A DNA stretch of 64,000 nucleotides from Domibacillus sp. PGB-M46 (lineage in GTDB: Bacteria > Bacillota > Bacilli > Bacillales > Domibacillaceae): the NCBI RefSeq assembly GCF_022668875.1, contig NZ_JAKGCR010000008.1, positions 1 to 64,000 of the forward strand, read 5' to 3'. Position 1 is the stretch's first letter. Each line of letters starts with the position of its first letter. Both the position numbers and the translations under genes were made by a program. Below are positions 47,454-55,764 of the stretch, one piece after another. The notes beneath the pieces were generated by a model, which saw nothing but the letters and a program-made list of their open reading frames with translations, was not told the DNA's origin and did no database searches.

Positions 47454-48221
47454 TTACAATTCCCACTCATTTAAATTTTTTCGTGTGTAAGTCGGCTGGA
47501 TATCATACCGCTCCAAAAACTCCGGCTGCGTTACACCCGTATGTACAAGCAGTGTATCAATTCCAATGTTAATGCCAGCCAGGATATCTGTATCATAATA
47601 ATCCCCGATCATAATCGTTTCTTCTTTTGTTGTTCCAAGAACTTCCATAGCCTGTTCCATAATAATCGGCTCCGGCTTTCCGATAAAGACCGGCTCTGTT
47701 TCAGTTGAAACAGACACCACCGATGTCAGCGAGCCGTTTCCAGGCAGAAAGCCACGTTCTGATGGAATAGCAATATCGCCGTTTGTCGAAATAAAGCGGG
47801 CGCCGTTACGCACAGCCAAGCAGGCACCTGCCAGCTTTTCATATGTAATACCGCGGTCAATTCCCGTAACGACGTAATCAGGGTGTTCATGCGTCACAAC
47901 TTCAAGGCCTTGCTCTGCAAGCGCCTGCAGGATGCCATCTTCTCCGATCACATACACCGTTGCTCCCGGTTTTTCATCGTGGATAAATTGCGCCGTTGCA
48001 CGCGAAGTGGTAAATACATTTTCCGGGCGTGTATGAATACCCATTTTCACTAGTTTGTCTGCCACCTGTTCCGGCGTACGGGATGAGTTGTTCGTCACAA
48101 ACAAATAAGGAAGGCCCGCAGCATTCAGGCGGTCAACAAACTCCGCTGCTCCCGGAATAATTTGTGTACCGGCATACATTGTGCCGTCTAAATCGATTAA
48201 ATAGCCTTTATAACGTGTCAT
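47454..48221 (-). CDS. yutF: HAD-superfamily phosphatase (YutF, NagD-like)
   Basis: A 255-residue HAD IIA phosphatase. LIDLDGTMYAG is motif I, FVTNNSSRT motif II, GKPEP motif III and MIGDYYDTDILAG motif IV. Homologues hydrolyse small phosphomonoesters such as nucleotides or sugar phosphates. Starts inside the end of yutE (four-base overlap), so the two form an operon. Confidence 0.93.
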   Translation of the reverse strand: MTRYKGYLIDLDGTMYAGTQIIPGAAEFVDRLNAAGLPYLFVTNNSSRTPEQVADKLVKMGIHTRPENVFTTSRATAQFIHDEKPGATVYVIGEDGILQALAEQGLEVVTHEHPDYVVTGIDRGITYEKLAGACLAVRNGARFISTNGDIAIPSERGFLPGNGSLTSVVSVSTETEPVFIGKPEPIIMEQAMEVLGTTKEETIMIGDYYDTDILAGINIGIDTLLVHTGVTQPEFLERYDIQPTYTRKNLNEWEL

Positions 48222-48673
48222 TTCTTTTCTCCTTCTTCCGGTAAAAATGCAGAAACAGGTCCAAGCTCATGTTCCAAATAAGCACGGACACGGTTTGGAA
48301 AATCGGCCAATTCTTTTTTATTAGCGATAAATACTGCCGCCAGCTCATCATGCGAAATAGAGATATATTCGCGGACAAGCATTTTCCGAAGAGCGATTAC
48401 ATCTTTTAAAGGAGCAGATTGTTCTGGCAGAATGACGTTTTCATCGTCCAGAATATCAATAATGTCATCGTAACTTCCTGGATCACGCATAATAAAGCCA
48501 TCGATCATTGCATTGCCAACATCAATAATCGATTCCACAACCGTTTGGGCGATTCTCTCAAGTGCCGCTCTTTCAATGATTGTTCCCCAGACTGGCTGAG
48601 AGTGGAACAAATCGAGCTGCTGCTCCATAAAGCGAAGTGTTGCTTCTATTTTCTTGCGGTCAATAAAATACAC
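48218..48673 (-). CDS. yutE: DUF86 (HepT-like) protein YutE
   Basis: A 151-residue helical protein of the DUF86/HepT group. HepT toxins carry R-X4-6-H-X-Y; the matching segment here reads RKMLVREY, with Arg in place of the His. No MNT nucleotidyltransferase antitoxin gene is adjacent. It is the upstream gene of a yutE-yutF pair also seen in B. subtilis. A housekeeping role is therefore likelier than a toxin, but none is known. Confidence 0.82.
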   Translation of the reverse strand: MYFIDRKKIEATLRFMEQQLDLFHSQPVWGTIIERAALERIAQTVVESIIDVGNAMIDGFIMRDPGSYDDIIDILDDENVILPEQSAPLKDVIALRKMLVREYISISHDELAAVFIANKKELADFPNRVRAYLEHELGPVSAFLPEEGEKK

Positions 48674-48746
48674 AGGCCATCCATCCTTTCCGCTTCTATT
48701 GTATCATGTGGTACAATGGTTGAAAATGTAGAGCGGAGGACAGCAC

Positions 48747-49013
48747 ATGAGTGAACGTTTTTTTCTTTATGACGAAAAAGATACGACGGTAACGCGATTT
48801 GTCAGCTTTGCCGGCGAACACAGCCGATACGACCTGGCCCTTATGCAGACGGACCGCTATTACGGCAAGTCGGTCGTTTTAAACCTGCAGGGAAATACAT
48901 ATGCCATTATCGGCCGCGATGACCTGGAAGAGCCGGGCTATATTGAATATGCATTTAATATGGGTGAAGAAGAAGCGGCGGAGTTAAAAGAATTTTTATA
49001 TGAAGTAATTTAA
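48747..49013 (+). CDS. DUF3055 family protein
   Basis: An 88-residue acidic protein of family DUF3055 (RFFLYDEKDTTVTRFVSF, then DLALMQTDRYYGKSVVLNLQ and IIGRDDLEEPGYIEYAF). Function unknown, found in Bacillaceae. CGGAGGAC precedes the ATG. A perfect 13-base-pair hairpin lies after it but has no T run. Confidence 0.8.
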   Translation: MSERFFLYDEKDTTVTRFVSFAGEHSRYDLALMQTDRYYGKSVVLNLQGNTYAIIGRDDLEEPGYIEYAFNMGEEEAAELKEFLYEVI

Positions 49014-49026
49014 CGCTTAAAACAAC

Positions 49027-49055
49027 ATGGCGCGATTCATATTGAATCGCGCCAT
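49027..49055. repeat. Perfect hairpin after the DUF3055 gene
   Basis: ATGGCGCGATTCA/TGAATCGCGCCAT with a TAT loop, between convergent genes. The stem is strong but no T run follows on either strand, so intrinsic termination is doubtful. Confidence 0.55.
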
Positions 49056-49079
49056 ACAAATAAGCAAACACGCCGCCTG

Positions 49080-49394
49080 TTATTTTCCTTGGGACTCGGC
49101 TGGTTTTTTCGGTGCTGCCGCAACAGGCAGCTTTTTTAAAATAAAATAGCCGCATCCGAAGTTGCAGTATTCCAGCAAATAATCACGTATAGTCGAAAAC
49201 TTGTTGTCGTAGGACGCTTTTTTGTTGTCGTCTTCGAAAAATCCTTTGAGCCGAAGCTGTCCATATCCCCAGTCGCCGACAATGTAATCATACTTCGCCA
49301 AAATATCACTGTAGCGGGCCCGGAAAGCTTCTTCATTAAATCCTTCTGTCCGCTCCTCGACAATTTCATAGCTTTCATTTTGAATCGTAATCAT
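49080..49394 (-). CDS. yutD: YutD family protein (DUF1027)
   Basis: A 104-residue protein matching YutD: FNEEAFRARYSDILAKYDYIVGDWG, then LRLKGFFED and IRDYLLEYCNFGCGYFILKK. Function unknown. The ATG directly follows the lipA stop, so it is the second gene of a lipA-yutD unit. Confidence 0.88.
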   Translation of the reverse strand: MITIQNESYEIVEERTEGFNEEAFRARYSDILAKYDYIVGDWGYGQLRLKGFFEDDNKKASYDNKFSTIRDYLLEYCNFGCGYFILKKLPVAAAPKKPAESQGK

Positions 49395-50309
49395 TTATTG
49401 GGCCGCCTGTGCTTCGCCCTCGGCGTGTTTCGCTTTTGCCGCAGCATTAACCTGCTCATCCGCATGGTAGGAAGAACGAACCATTGGACCCGCTTCGCAG
49501 TGGCTGAACCCTTTTGACATGGCGATTTCACGCAGCTCGGCGAATTCGTCTGGATGGTAATATTTTTGTACCTTTAAGTGTTTTTTCGATGGCTGCAAGT
49601 ATTGCCCAATCGTCATAATATCTACGTTGTTCGCACGAAGGTCGTCCATCACTTCAATAATCTCTTCTTTTGTTTCCCCGAGACCAACCATTAAGCTTGA
49701 TTTTGTCGGGATATCCGGCTGCATTTCTTTCGCACGGCGTAAGAACTCAAGCGAACGGTCATACTTTGCACGCGCACGAACACGCGGCGTTAAGCGGCGG
49801 ACTGTTTCGATGTTATGATTTAAAATATCAGGCTTGGCATCCATCAGCATTTGTAAGTTTTCTTCAATCCCGCCCATATCAGAAGGAAGCACTTCAATCG
49901 ATGTGAATGGATTTTTCCGGCGAATAGCCCGAACCGTTTCAGCAAATACATAAGCACCGCCGTCTTTTAAATCATCACGCGCAACAGCCGTAACAACGAC
50001 GTGTTTTAAATTCATTTGCACAACCGAATCCGCTACGCGTTCCGGCTCCTGCAGGTCAAGCTCTGTCGGAAGACCTGTTTTTACAGCACAGAAACGGCAG
50101 GCGCGTGTGCAGACGCTGCCAAGAATCATAAATGTCGCTGTACGGCGGACAGCCCAGCACTCATGAATGTTTGGACACTTGGCTTCTTCACAAACCGTGT
50201 GAAGCTGCTTTTCGCGCATCATTTTCTTTAATCCTGTGTAATTCTCGTTTGTATTCAGCTTTATTTTCAACCATTCTGGTTTACGCAAGTATTCCTCTTT
50301 CGTACTCAT
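49395..50309 (-). CDS. lipA: Lipoyl synthase
   Basis: Radical SAM enzyme that inserts two sulfurs into octanoyl groups on lipoyl domains. It is 304 residues long. Auxiliary cluster cysteines are C40, C45 and C51 ([12 protein letters not shown]) and radical SAM cysteines C67, C71 and C74 (CTRACRFC). The C-terminal [10 protein letters not shown] provides the serine ligand. GAGATGG lies upstream of the ATG. The auxiliary [4Fe-4S] cluster that it consumes needs carriers such as YutM or YutI. Confidence 0.97.
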   Translation of the reverse strand: MSTKEEYLRKPEWLKIKLNTNENYTGLKKMMREKQLHTVCEEAKCPNIHECWAVRRTATFMILGSVCTRACRFCAVKTGLPTELDLQEPERVADSVVQMNLKHVVVTAVARDDLKDGGAYVFAETVRAIRRKNPFTSIEVLPSDMGGIEENLQMLMDAKPDILNHNIETVRRLTPRVRARAKYDRSLEFLRRAKEMQPDIPTKSSLMVGLGETKEEIIEVMDDLRANNVDIMTIGQYLQPSKKHLKVQKYYHPDEFAELREIAMSKGFSHCEAGPMVRSSYHADEQVNAAAKAKHAEGEAQAAQ

Positions 50310-50427
50310 TTTTCCATCTCCAATCGGCTTACACTATACCGCTACTTTATCATAATTATCAAGTGCCCGCAAAAGGTGATTTCTCCAAAGAAGAAGAAAA
50401 TACGGGCGGCTGTTAAAATATAAAAAA

Positions 50428-50470
50428 AGAAAAAGCTGCATCCCTTATGTTAACAGGGATGCAGCTTTTT
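50428..50470. terminator. Terminator of comA
   Basis: Hairpin AAAAGCTGCATCCC/GGGATGCAGCTTTT with A/T runs on both sides, directly after the comA stop on the minus strand. Confidence 0.85.
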
Positions 50471-50472
50471 CT

Positions 50473-51303
50473 TTATATGAAGAAATCAATACTGTCAGCA
50501 GAAACCTTGTTTACTTTATACTCTTTTGTCATTATACATCGCTCGCTTAAAGAAAATGTATCGGACCGCAGCCCAAGCCGTAATGTTTCAAGCGGAATTG
50601 CATCAGAAAATGGAATATTAGCGAGGTTCACGTTCGGACCAGCAATTTGGATAAAAGCAGTCTGTAATTTTTTTGAGGGTGCTTCAAAAATCATTTTTTG
50701 CAGATCCATTCCCGTTTCTAGTATTTTATCCACGATTTCCATGCGCATTTCCCCATTACTCCGGCAAATTCCACTTGTGCCGCTTTCACGCGCTTCGGTG
50801 ATCACTTTGGCTGAGCCGGCTTCAATATCTTCAAGAATCCATTCGACCCATTGAGATGCATTTTGATGCAGAGATTTGTCACTGTCTTTGGCCCCTACTT
50901 CACTAAACACAGTAAAATCCTTGGCAAACTCTTTTATATAAGCTGCTTTTTCTCTGTTGGCCATGTCAATTGTGCCGTTTGAGATTTCGAGGTACTGGCA
51001 TCCATGTTTTTGAATAAATTTCTCAAAATCACTCAATTTCTTTTGGCTGACAAACTTTTCAAATAACGTGCCGCCAAAAAAGAAGTTCACTTTATTTTCC
51101 TGCAGGCAGGCAATTTTCTCTTCCAGGTGCTTCGTGACAACTGCTGTTCCCCAGCCAAATTTCACAAAATCAATATAGGCTTCTGCACTATTGATCGTGT
51201 CTTGAAAAAGCTGCAATGGAACCCCGTTATCAATCAGAACGGTGAGCCCATTTCCTCTTGGTTTACTGCTTCTTTTCGGCAGGTTCAGCCCTGTGTCCCT
51301 CAT
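50473..51303 (-). CDS. comA: Phosphosulfolactate synthase
   Basis: A 276-residue TIM-barrel enzyme that adds sulfite to phosphoenolpyruvate to form phosphosulfolactate. YIDFVKFGWGTAVV, FFGGTLFEKFV and VFSEVGAKD match the ComA/YitD family. In Bacillus spores the product sulfolactate accumulates, so expression during sporulation is likely. Overlaps comB by four bases. The symbol follows coenzyme M nomenclature and is unrelated to the competence regulator ComA. Confidence 0.92.
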   Translation of the reverse strand: MRDTGLNLPKRSSKPRGNGLTVLIDNGVPLQLFQDTINSAEAYIDFVKFGWGTAVVTKHLEEKIACLQENKVNFFFGGTLFEKFVSQKKLSDFEKFIQKHGCQYLEISNGTIDMANREKAAYIKEFAKDFTVFSEVGAKDSDKSLHQNASQWVEWILEDIEAGSAKVITEARESGTSGICRSNGEMRMEIVDKILETGMDLQKMIFEAPSKKLQTAFIQIAGPNVNLANIPFSDAIPLETLRLGLRSDTFSLSERCIMTKEYKVNKVSADSIDFFI

Positions 51304-51986
51304 ACATTCACCCTCACAATTCTTGGTAAATTATTTTTCTGGTTTACTTCCATCACAAAACCAGTGTCCAGCTCTTTCACGCACAGGGCAATATCAGCAC
51401 TTTTAAATTCCGGCCGGTTATCATCAAAAAACTTTTGTGCCGGCTCTGCTTCTCTAATTCTCGAAACTGTTTCAAACGCAGAGCAGTCTTTCTCTCCTTC
51501 AATAATAGCTTTCATGTATTCGGCACAGGCAAGATCCTCATCGCCACTCGGATGGGAAGCGATTATATTAATGTCCGCGTTTTTCCCGACAAGCTGGCGA
51601 ATGTATTGAGCGGTTGTTTTCGCATTGGAAAAGCCCGTTACAAATACATGGCTGGCGTTTAATGCATGTAACGCTGCTCTTACTCCATTGGTCGTTTTTT
51701 GAACAAGAATTTTCCCCTCCACGTTTGCTTCAAGGAGACTGGCTGGAGAGTTATCAAGGTCAAATCCAGGGATGTAGAGCCCCTTCTCTTCACCGGCCAG
51801 CATGTATGTGGGATTTTTTTCTTTTGTTTGAAGTGCAGAATTGATTGTTTCTGCCAGTAAAATTTCCTCTGCCCCTTTTATAAACGCGTAGTGGGCAAAA
51901 GTGAACGCACGAATGACGTCAATCACAACATTCACATCGGCACAGCTCAGCTGGTGAGAGTGGCCTTGATAAATTCGGACTGCCAT
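51300..51986 (-). CDS. comB: 2-phosphosulfolactate phosphatase
   Basis: A 228-residue Mg-dependent phosphatase that converts 2-phosphosulfolactate to 3-sulfolactate. VVIDVIRAFTFAHYAFIKGA, the ETINSAL stretch and LVQKTTNGVRAALHA match ComB/YitC. First gene of comB-comA. AAAGGAGAGGAG precedes the ATG. I could not find a clean sporulation-sigma promoter. Confidence 0.92.
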   Translation of the reverse strand: MAVRIYQGHSHQLSCADVNVVIDVIRAFTFAHYAFIKGAEEILLAETINSALQTKEKNPTYMLAGEEKGLYIPGFDLDNSPASLLEANVEGKILVQKTTNGVRAALHALNASHVFVTGFSNAKTTAQYIRQLVGKNADINIIASHPSGDEDLACAEYMKAIIEGEKDCSAFETVSRIREAEPAQKFFDDNRPEFKSADIALCVKELDTGFVMEVNQKNNLPRIVRVNV

Positions 51987-52345
51987 TATCTGCTCCTCTC
52001 CTTTTAACGTTTTCCCTGCCTGCTGACAAACCGCTTACGTTAGTATTCATTTGTCTCTCACCTTATCAGCATATAGCTAATTTATTCGTCTATTTTTCAG
52101 ATGGTTCTTGATTTTTTGCTCCTTTGGGCATATGCTCAGCCTGCTTTTTCCTTTCGAACTCTTTTTCTAAATGCTGAATAAACTGCTTTTAGGAATTCAC
52201 CTATTGATTGGTTTTGTTTGTTTCAGGAAGGAGTGCAGCCAGCTGCAGGCACAGCTGCTTGTTTAGGAATGACCCGTACAAGAGACCAGTCCAGTGAGAA
52301 AATAGAAGGCGGGCGTTACCCGAATGGATAGGAGCGGAACAGGAA
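51987..52345. other. Divergent intergenic region between comB and cysP
   Basis: 359 bases without a recognised gene. The left part must hold the comB promoter. The right part (about 52200-52345) is GC-richer, with repeated CAGCTG units that can pair, and includes a 20-codon ATG frame (52283-52345 region) without convincing homology. No S-box or T-box core could be found. It may be a structured cysP leader. Confidence 0.5.
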
Positions 52346-53425
52346 ATGATTACCTTATTGGCTTTTCTGGCAGCCCTTTTCTTTGCACTTAATATCGGTG
52401 CAAGCGGAGCCGCTGCCTCCATGGGTATTGCCTATGGTTCTGGAGCGTTAAAAAACAGGCGGATGGCATTGGTTATTTGCGGAATCGGCGTGCTGCTCGG
52501 AGCGGCTTTAGGCGGCGGCGAAGTAGCTAAAACCCTCGGCTCAGGGATTATTCCACAAGAATTGATCAGCATTCACATTTCCTTGATCATTCTTTGCTCG
52601 GCCGCTATTTCACTTTTTATCGCCAATATTTCCGGTATCCCGCTTTCCACAAGTGAAGTGACGGTAGGAGCGATTGTTGGCGTTGGGGTGGCGTATAAAC
52701 AAGTATTTATCAGTACGCTGTTGACGATTATGATGTATTGGATTCTTATTCCGATTGTGGCCTTTTTTTTCGCCTGGCTTTTAAATAAAGGGGTAAAACA
52801 AGCAGAAGCCCGGCTGTTGTTTTTAAAAAAGCCGAAATGGATCAAAGTTTTGTCCGTATTAGTGATCGGCACAGGATTTTTGGAAGCTTTTTCAGCCGGT
52901 ATGAACAATGTCGCCAACTCGATCGGCCCCCTCGCTGCTTCCGGGCTGATCTCTATCCAAAACGGAATTGTGATCGGCGGACTATTTACCGCAGCGGGCG
53001 CGCTGCTTCTCGGCGCAAAAGTGATCGAAACAAATGGAAAAAAGCTGACCGACCTGAGCTTGCTTCAAGGAAGTGCGGTTTCAGGTCTCGGCGGGACACT
53101 CGTAATTATTGCTTCTCTATTCGGCATTCCTGTTCCACAAACCCAGGTGACCACATGCAGTATTCTCGGTATTGGCTTCTCGGAAGAAGGCGCAAAAATA
53201 TTTCAAAAAGGCATTATCAGCAGGCTGCTGAAAGTATGGCTCGTGTCTCCGCTTTTTTCTCTGGTTATTTCTTACAACCTCGTTAAGCTGTTTTTGGATT
53301 TTGATCTTTATGCCGTCATTGTGGGTGCTTCTGTTTTTGCAGCTACGGTTGGGTCGATCAGCTTGATTAAGCCGATCGGCCTTGCAAAGCCTGCTTTTCT
53401 AAAAGAAGGAAACAAAGGTAAATAA
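52346..53425 (+). CDS. cysP: PiT-family permease, probably sulfate permease CysP
   Basis: A 359-residue membrane protein with 10-11 hydrophobic segments and the duplicated PiT signatures, ALNIGASGAAASMGIAYGSG near the N-terminus and SAGMNNVANSIGPLAASG mid-protein. The N-terminal sequence is much closer to B. subtilis CysP, a sulfate transporter, than to phosphate PiT proteins as I recall them. Its place beside comB-comA, which consume sulfite, supports sulfate. Phosphate remains possible. AGGAG lies 11 bases from the ATG. Confidence 0.82.
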   Translation: MITLLAFLAALFFALNIGASGAAASMGIAYGSGALKNRRMALVICGIGVLLGAALGGGEVAKTLGSGIIPQELISIHISLIILCSAAISLFIANISGIPLSTSEVTVGAIVGVGVAYKQVFISTLLTIMMYWILIPIVAFFFAWLLNKGVKQAEARLLFLKKPKWIKVLSVLVIGTGFLEAFSAGMNNVANSIGPLAASGLISIQNGIVIGGLFTAAGALLLGAKVIETNGKKLTDLSLLQGSAVSGLGGTLVIIASLFGIPVPQTQVTTCSILGIGFSEEGAKIFQKGIISRLLKVWLVSPLFSLVISYNLVKLFLDFDLYAVIVGASVFAATVGSISLIKPIGLAKPAFLKEGNKGK

Positions 53426-53448
53426 GCCGGATCGTATAAAAATAAGAA

Positions 53449-53480
53449 AGGACCGGAACACATATAGATTGTCCGGTCCT
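53449..53480 (-). terminator. Terminator of the MFS gene
   Basis: Stem AGGACCGGA/TCCGGTCCT with a TTTCTTATTTTT tract on the minus strand. It may also serve cysP. Confidence 0.7.
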
Positions 53481-53499
53481 GACAAGACAGGAAAGGTTT

Positions 53500-54756
53500 T
53501 CAGTTTTCGATTTCCTTTACCTGAATAAATTTCATGACAACAAATAGCATAATCAGCCCTAGTACGCCTGCTGTAATATACCCGCCATTTAAAAATTTTG
53601 CCATTACGATAGACATCAAAGGCGGTCCTGCAGCTACCCCGGCAAACCGGGCTGCACTGTAAAAAGAGGTAATGGTGCCTCTTTCTTCTTTTTTGATGTT
53701 TTCTGTAATGATGGCATCCAGTACAGGCATAACAGCTCCAATCGCCATTCCCAGGATGCTGGTTACCACTAAGAGAAGGATCAGCTGCTTGCTGACAAAG
53801 CCAACAAACACCACACTAATAGACGTAAGAATCAAACAAACAATAAGGATTTTCCTCATAGTCGGCAAATTCCCTTTGATTTTGCGCCCAACTGTAAACG
53901 CTACAATACAAAGCAGGAAAAGCGGAATCGCTAATATAAAACCTTTTTTTATGTCAAAAATTTGATGTACTTTCTCCAAAATGTCCGATAGGTAAAATAA
54001 CACACTGAATAATACCAAAAACACATAGAACCCTAAAAGAAAAACGGTAAAAAGCCATTTCCCTTCTTTTTTAAGGGTCTTTTTCGTATTACTCACAAAT
54101 TCCTTGAATTTTTTTGGCTTTTCCTGCTTTCCTTTTGGCACTTTCACAAAGAAAAAAATTAATGCGATTGAGATTAAACTAAAAGCAGAAATCGCAAAGA
54201 AGGGTAAAAACCACAAAAAGGCAGCCAGTATAGATCCCAGGATCGGACTTAACACTTTTCCAAATGTATTCGACGTTTCAATGGTTCCTAAACAGGCACT
54301 TGTTTTTTCCGCATTGTCCTTGTAAAGATCTCCCACCAGCGGCAGGATAATAGGCATAGCTCCCGCTGAACCAATCCCCTGCAGAATTCGGCCGATAATA
54401 ATCCAGGTGTAGGGATCCGCCATTTTCCAAGAGGCAAACCCGGCAATAAGTCCTCCGATCAGGGCAAGAACCAAGCTGGGCAAAATAACTTTTTTTCGTC
54501 CAATCCGGTCCGATAAATATCCCGCCAGCGGAATTAAGAAAACAGCGGCAACCGAATAACTTGTAATAATCATACTGGATTGAAAAGAGGAAATACCCAC
54601 CTTTTTTTCCAATATCGGCAGAACGGGAATCAGCATGGAATTCCCTAATGTCATGACGAGCGGAATGGAAGCCATACTTACAACACACCATATACTTACT
54701 TTCTCAGCCTGTTTCCCCACATGCACACCCCGTTTAATGTTTTTGTGACAACTCAT
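53500..54756 (-). CDS. Major facilitator superfamily transporter
   Basis: A 418-residue MFS protein with 12 predicted membrane segments. Motif A is GYLSDRIGRKKV (loop 2-3) and the motif-C-like GIGSAGAMPIILPLVGDLY follows in the region of helices 4-5, which is the pattern of drug/proton antiporters. Substrate unknown. Start set at the ATG at 54756 (MSCHKN), although its AAGGAG is 12 bases away. A GTG further in (VHVGKQ) is an alternative. Confidence 0.78.
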   Translation of the reverse strand: MSCHKNIKRGVHVGKQAEKVSIWCVVSMASIPLVMTLGNSMLIPVLPILEKKVGISSFQSSMIITSYSVAAVFLIPLAGYLSDRIGRKKVILPSLVLALIGGLIAGFASWKMADPYTWIIIGRILQGIGSAGAMPIILPLVGDLYKDNAEKTSACLGTIETSNTFGKVLSPILGSILAAFLWFLPFFAISAFSLISIALIFFFVKVPKGKQEKPKKFKEFVSNTKKTLKKEGKWLFTVFLLGFYVFLVLFSVLFYLSDILEKVHQIFDIKKGFILAIPLFLLCIVAFTVGRKIKGNLPTMRKILIVCLILTSISVVFVGFVSKQLILLLVVTSILGMAIGAVMPVLDAIITENIKKEERGTITSFYSAARFAGVAAGPPLMSIVMAKFLNGGYITAGVLGLIMLFVVMKFIQVKEIEN

Positions 54757-54888
54757 TAAATGTATGGTCTCCTTGCGTATTCTTTTTATGCAGTGCCGCA
54801 TACACTTTAAAAAGGAGGACGAGCACGCCATTTTATACGTAATTGGGGATGATTTTTTCTGAAAACCAACAATAAAAGTTATGCTCCA

Positions 54889-55515
54889 TTGACCTTCCGC
54901 GCTTTAGTCAGAAAGTATTTTTTAGTCAGTGTGGGAGCGGTTATGCAGGGCTTCGCTATGGGCGTGTTTTTATTCCCTAACTTTATTCCTTCCGGCGGCG
55001 GTGCCGGGCTGACTGTACTGCTGAATTACTGGCTGGATATTCCAATAAGCATTGCGCTGTGGCTTGTTAATTCTTCCATGCTTTTATTCGCTGTTCACTA
55101 TTTAGGGGGCATGAGTGCTTTAGGTACACTGCTTGGCATTACGATTACCTCTATTTCGGTCAACATTTTTAACGTTTACCTAGAATCACCATTTTCAAAT
55201 GTATGGATTGATCTTTTTTTTGGTTCCCTCTTTTTTGGTACAGGCGTATCCATTTTATTAAGACAGGGAGTATCAAACGGAGGCGTTGGCGTCATCGCTT
55301 TAATTATTGCCAAGTACAGGCATGTGAATCCCAGTAAACCGCTTTTTTGGATTAATGGTTTTATTTTCCTGATCACAGCTTATGCCATCGCTTGGGAAAT
55401 TGTCGTCCAAGCCCTTATTTGTCAATGGATGTCCACAAGAACCATTGGCTGGCTGTATACCGTTCCCCGCCCCAAAAACATCCTGACTTTTGATTTTATC
55501 TGGCGTAAAAAGTAA
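54889..55515 (+). CDS. YitT/YitE-family membrane protein (start uncertain)
   Basis: A 208-residue, about five-segment membrane protein of the YitT family without the C-terminal DUF2179 domain, like YitE, which sits beside comA/comB homologues (yitC-yitD) in B. subtilis. Conserved NFIPSGGGAGLTVLLNYWLDIP and QGVSNGGVGVIALIIAKY. The TTG at 54889 has no ribosome site. The frame is open back to 54853, and a perfect AAAGGAGG lies at 54811 but out of phase. Losing one base of a T6 run (54853-54858) would join an upstream ATG in frame, so a sequence error or frameshift is possible. Confidence 0.7.
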   Translation: MTFRALVRKYFLVSVGAVMQGFAMGVFLFPNFIPSGGGAGLTVLLNYWLDIPISIALWLVNSSMLLFAVHYLGGMSALGTLLGITITSISVNIFNVYLESPFSNVWIDLFFGSLFFGTGVSILLRQGVSNGGVGVIALIIAKYRHVNPSKPLFWINGFIFLITAYAIAWEIVVQALICQWMSTRTIGWLYTVPRPKNILTFDFIWRKK

Positions 55516-55565
55516 ATCCTTCCGCATAAAAATAGGACTGGCTCGCTGTTTACTGTCAATAATAT

Positions 55566-55601
55566 AAAAAGCCGGATTACTTTATCGGTAATCCGGCTTT
55601 G
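55566..55601. terminator. Hairpin between the YitE-like gene and metS
   Basis: AAAGCCGGATTAC/GTAATCCGGCTTT, a 13-base-pair stem with short A and T runs, probably a shared terminator of convergent genes. Confidence 0.75.
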
Positions 55602-55650
55602 ATTTTGCAAATTATTCAGCAGAGCAGCGTTTAAATTCGCTTTTTTGCTA

Positions 55651-55764
55651 TTATGAATGTTTGTTTTCTTTTGCTTTTTTTACTGCGTGACCAATGCTGG
55701 CACCAAGGCCTCCCCAAATGATCACAACGCCAATGACCATCATCACAATTGCACCCGTATCCAT
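55651..55764 (-). CDS. metS: Small subunit of NSS amino-acid importer (MetS type)
   Basis: A 37-residue protein with one membrane helix (VMMVIGVVIIWGGLGASIG) and a basic tail (HAVKKAKENKHS). It matches the small subunits that accompany sodium-dependent methionine/alanine importers. Its ATG overlaps the metP stop by one base (TAATG) and GGAGGGG precedes it, so it is translated with metP. Too short for ordinary gene calling. Confidence 0.85.
   Translation of the reverse strand: MDTGAIVMMVIGVVIIWGGLGASIGHAVKKAKENKHS

Noticed and set aside
48218-49013. A HepT/MNT toxin-antitoxin system around yutE
   Set aside because: The catalytic motif is incomplete and no nucleotidyltransferase gene is present; the neighbour on the other side is a DUF3055 gene.
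52180-52345. T-box or SAM riboswitch upstream of cysP
   Set aside because: GGCGGGCGTTACCCG faintly resembles a T-box antiterminator, but the invariant bulge sequence and stem I elements are missing.
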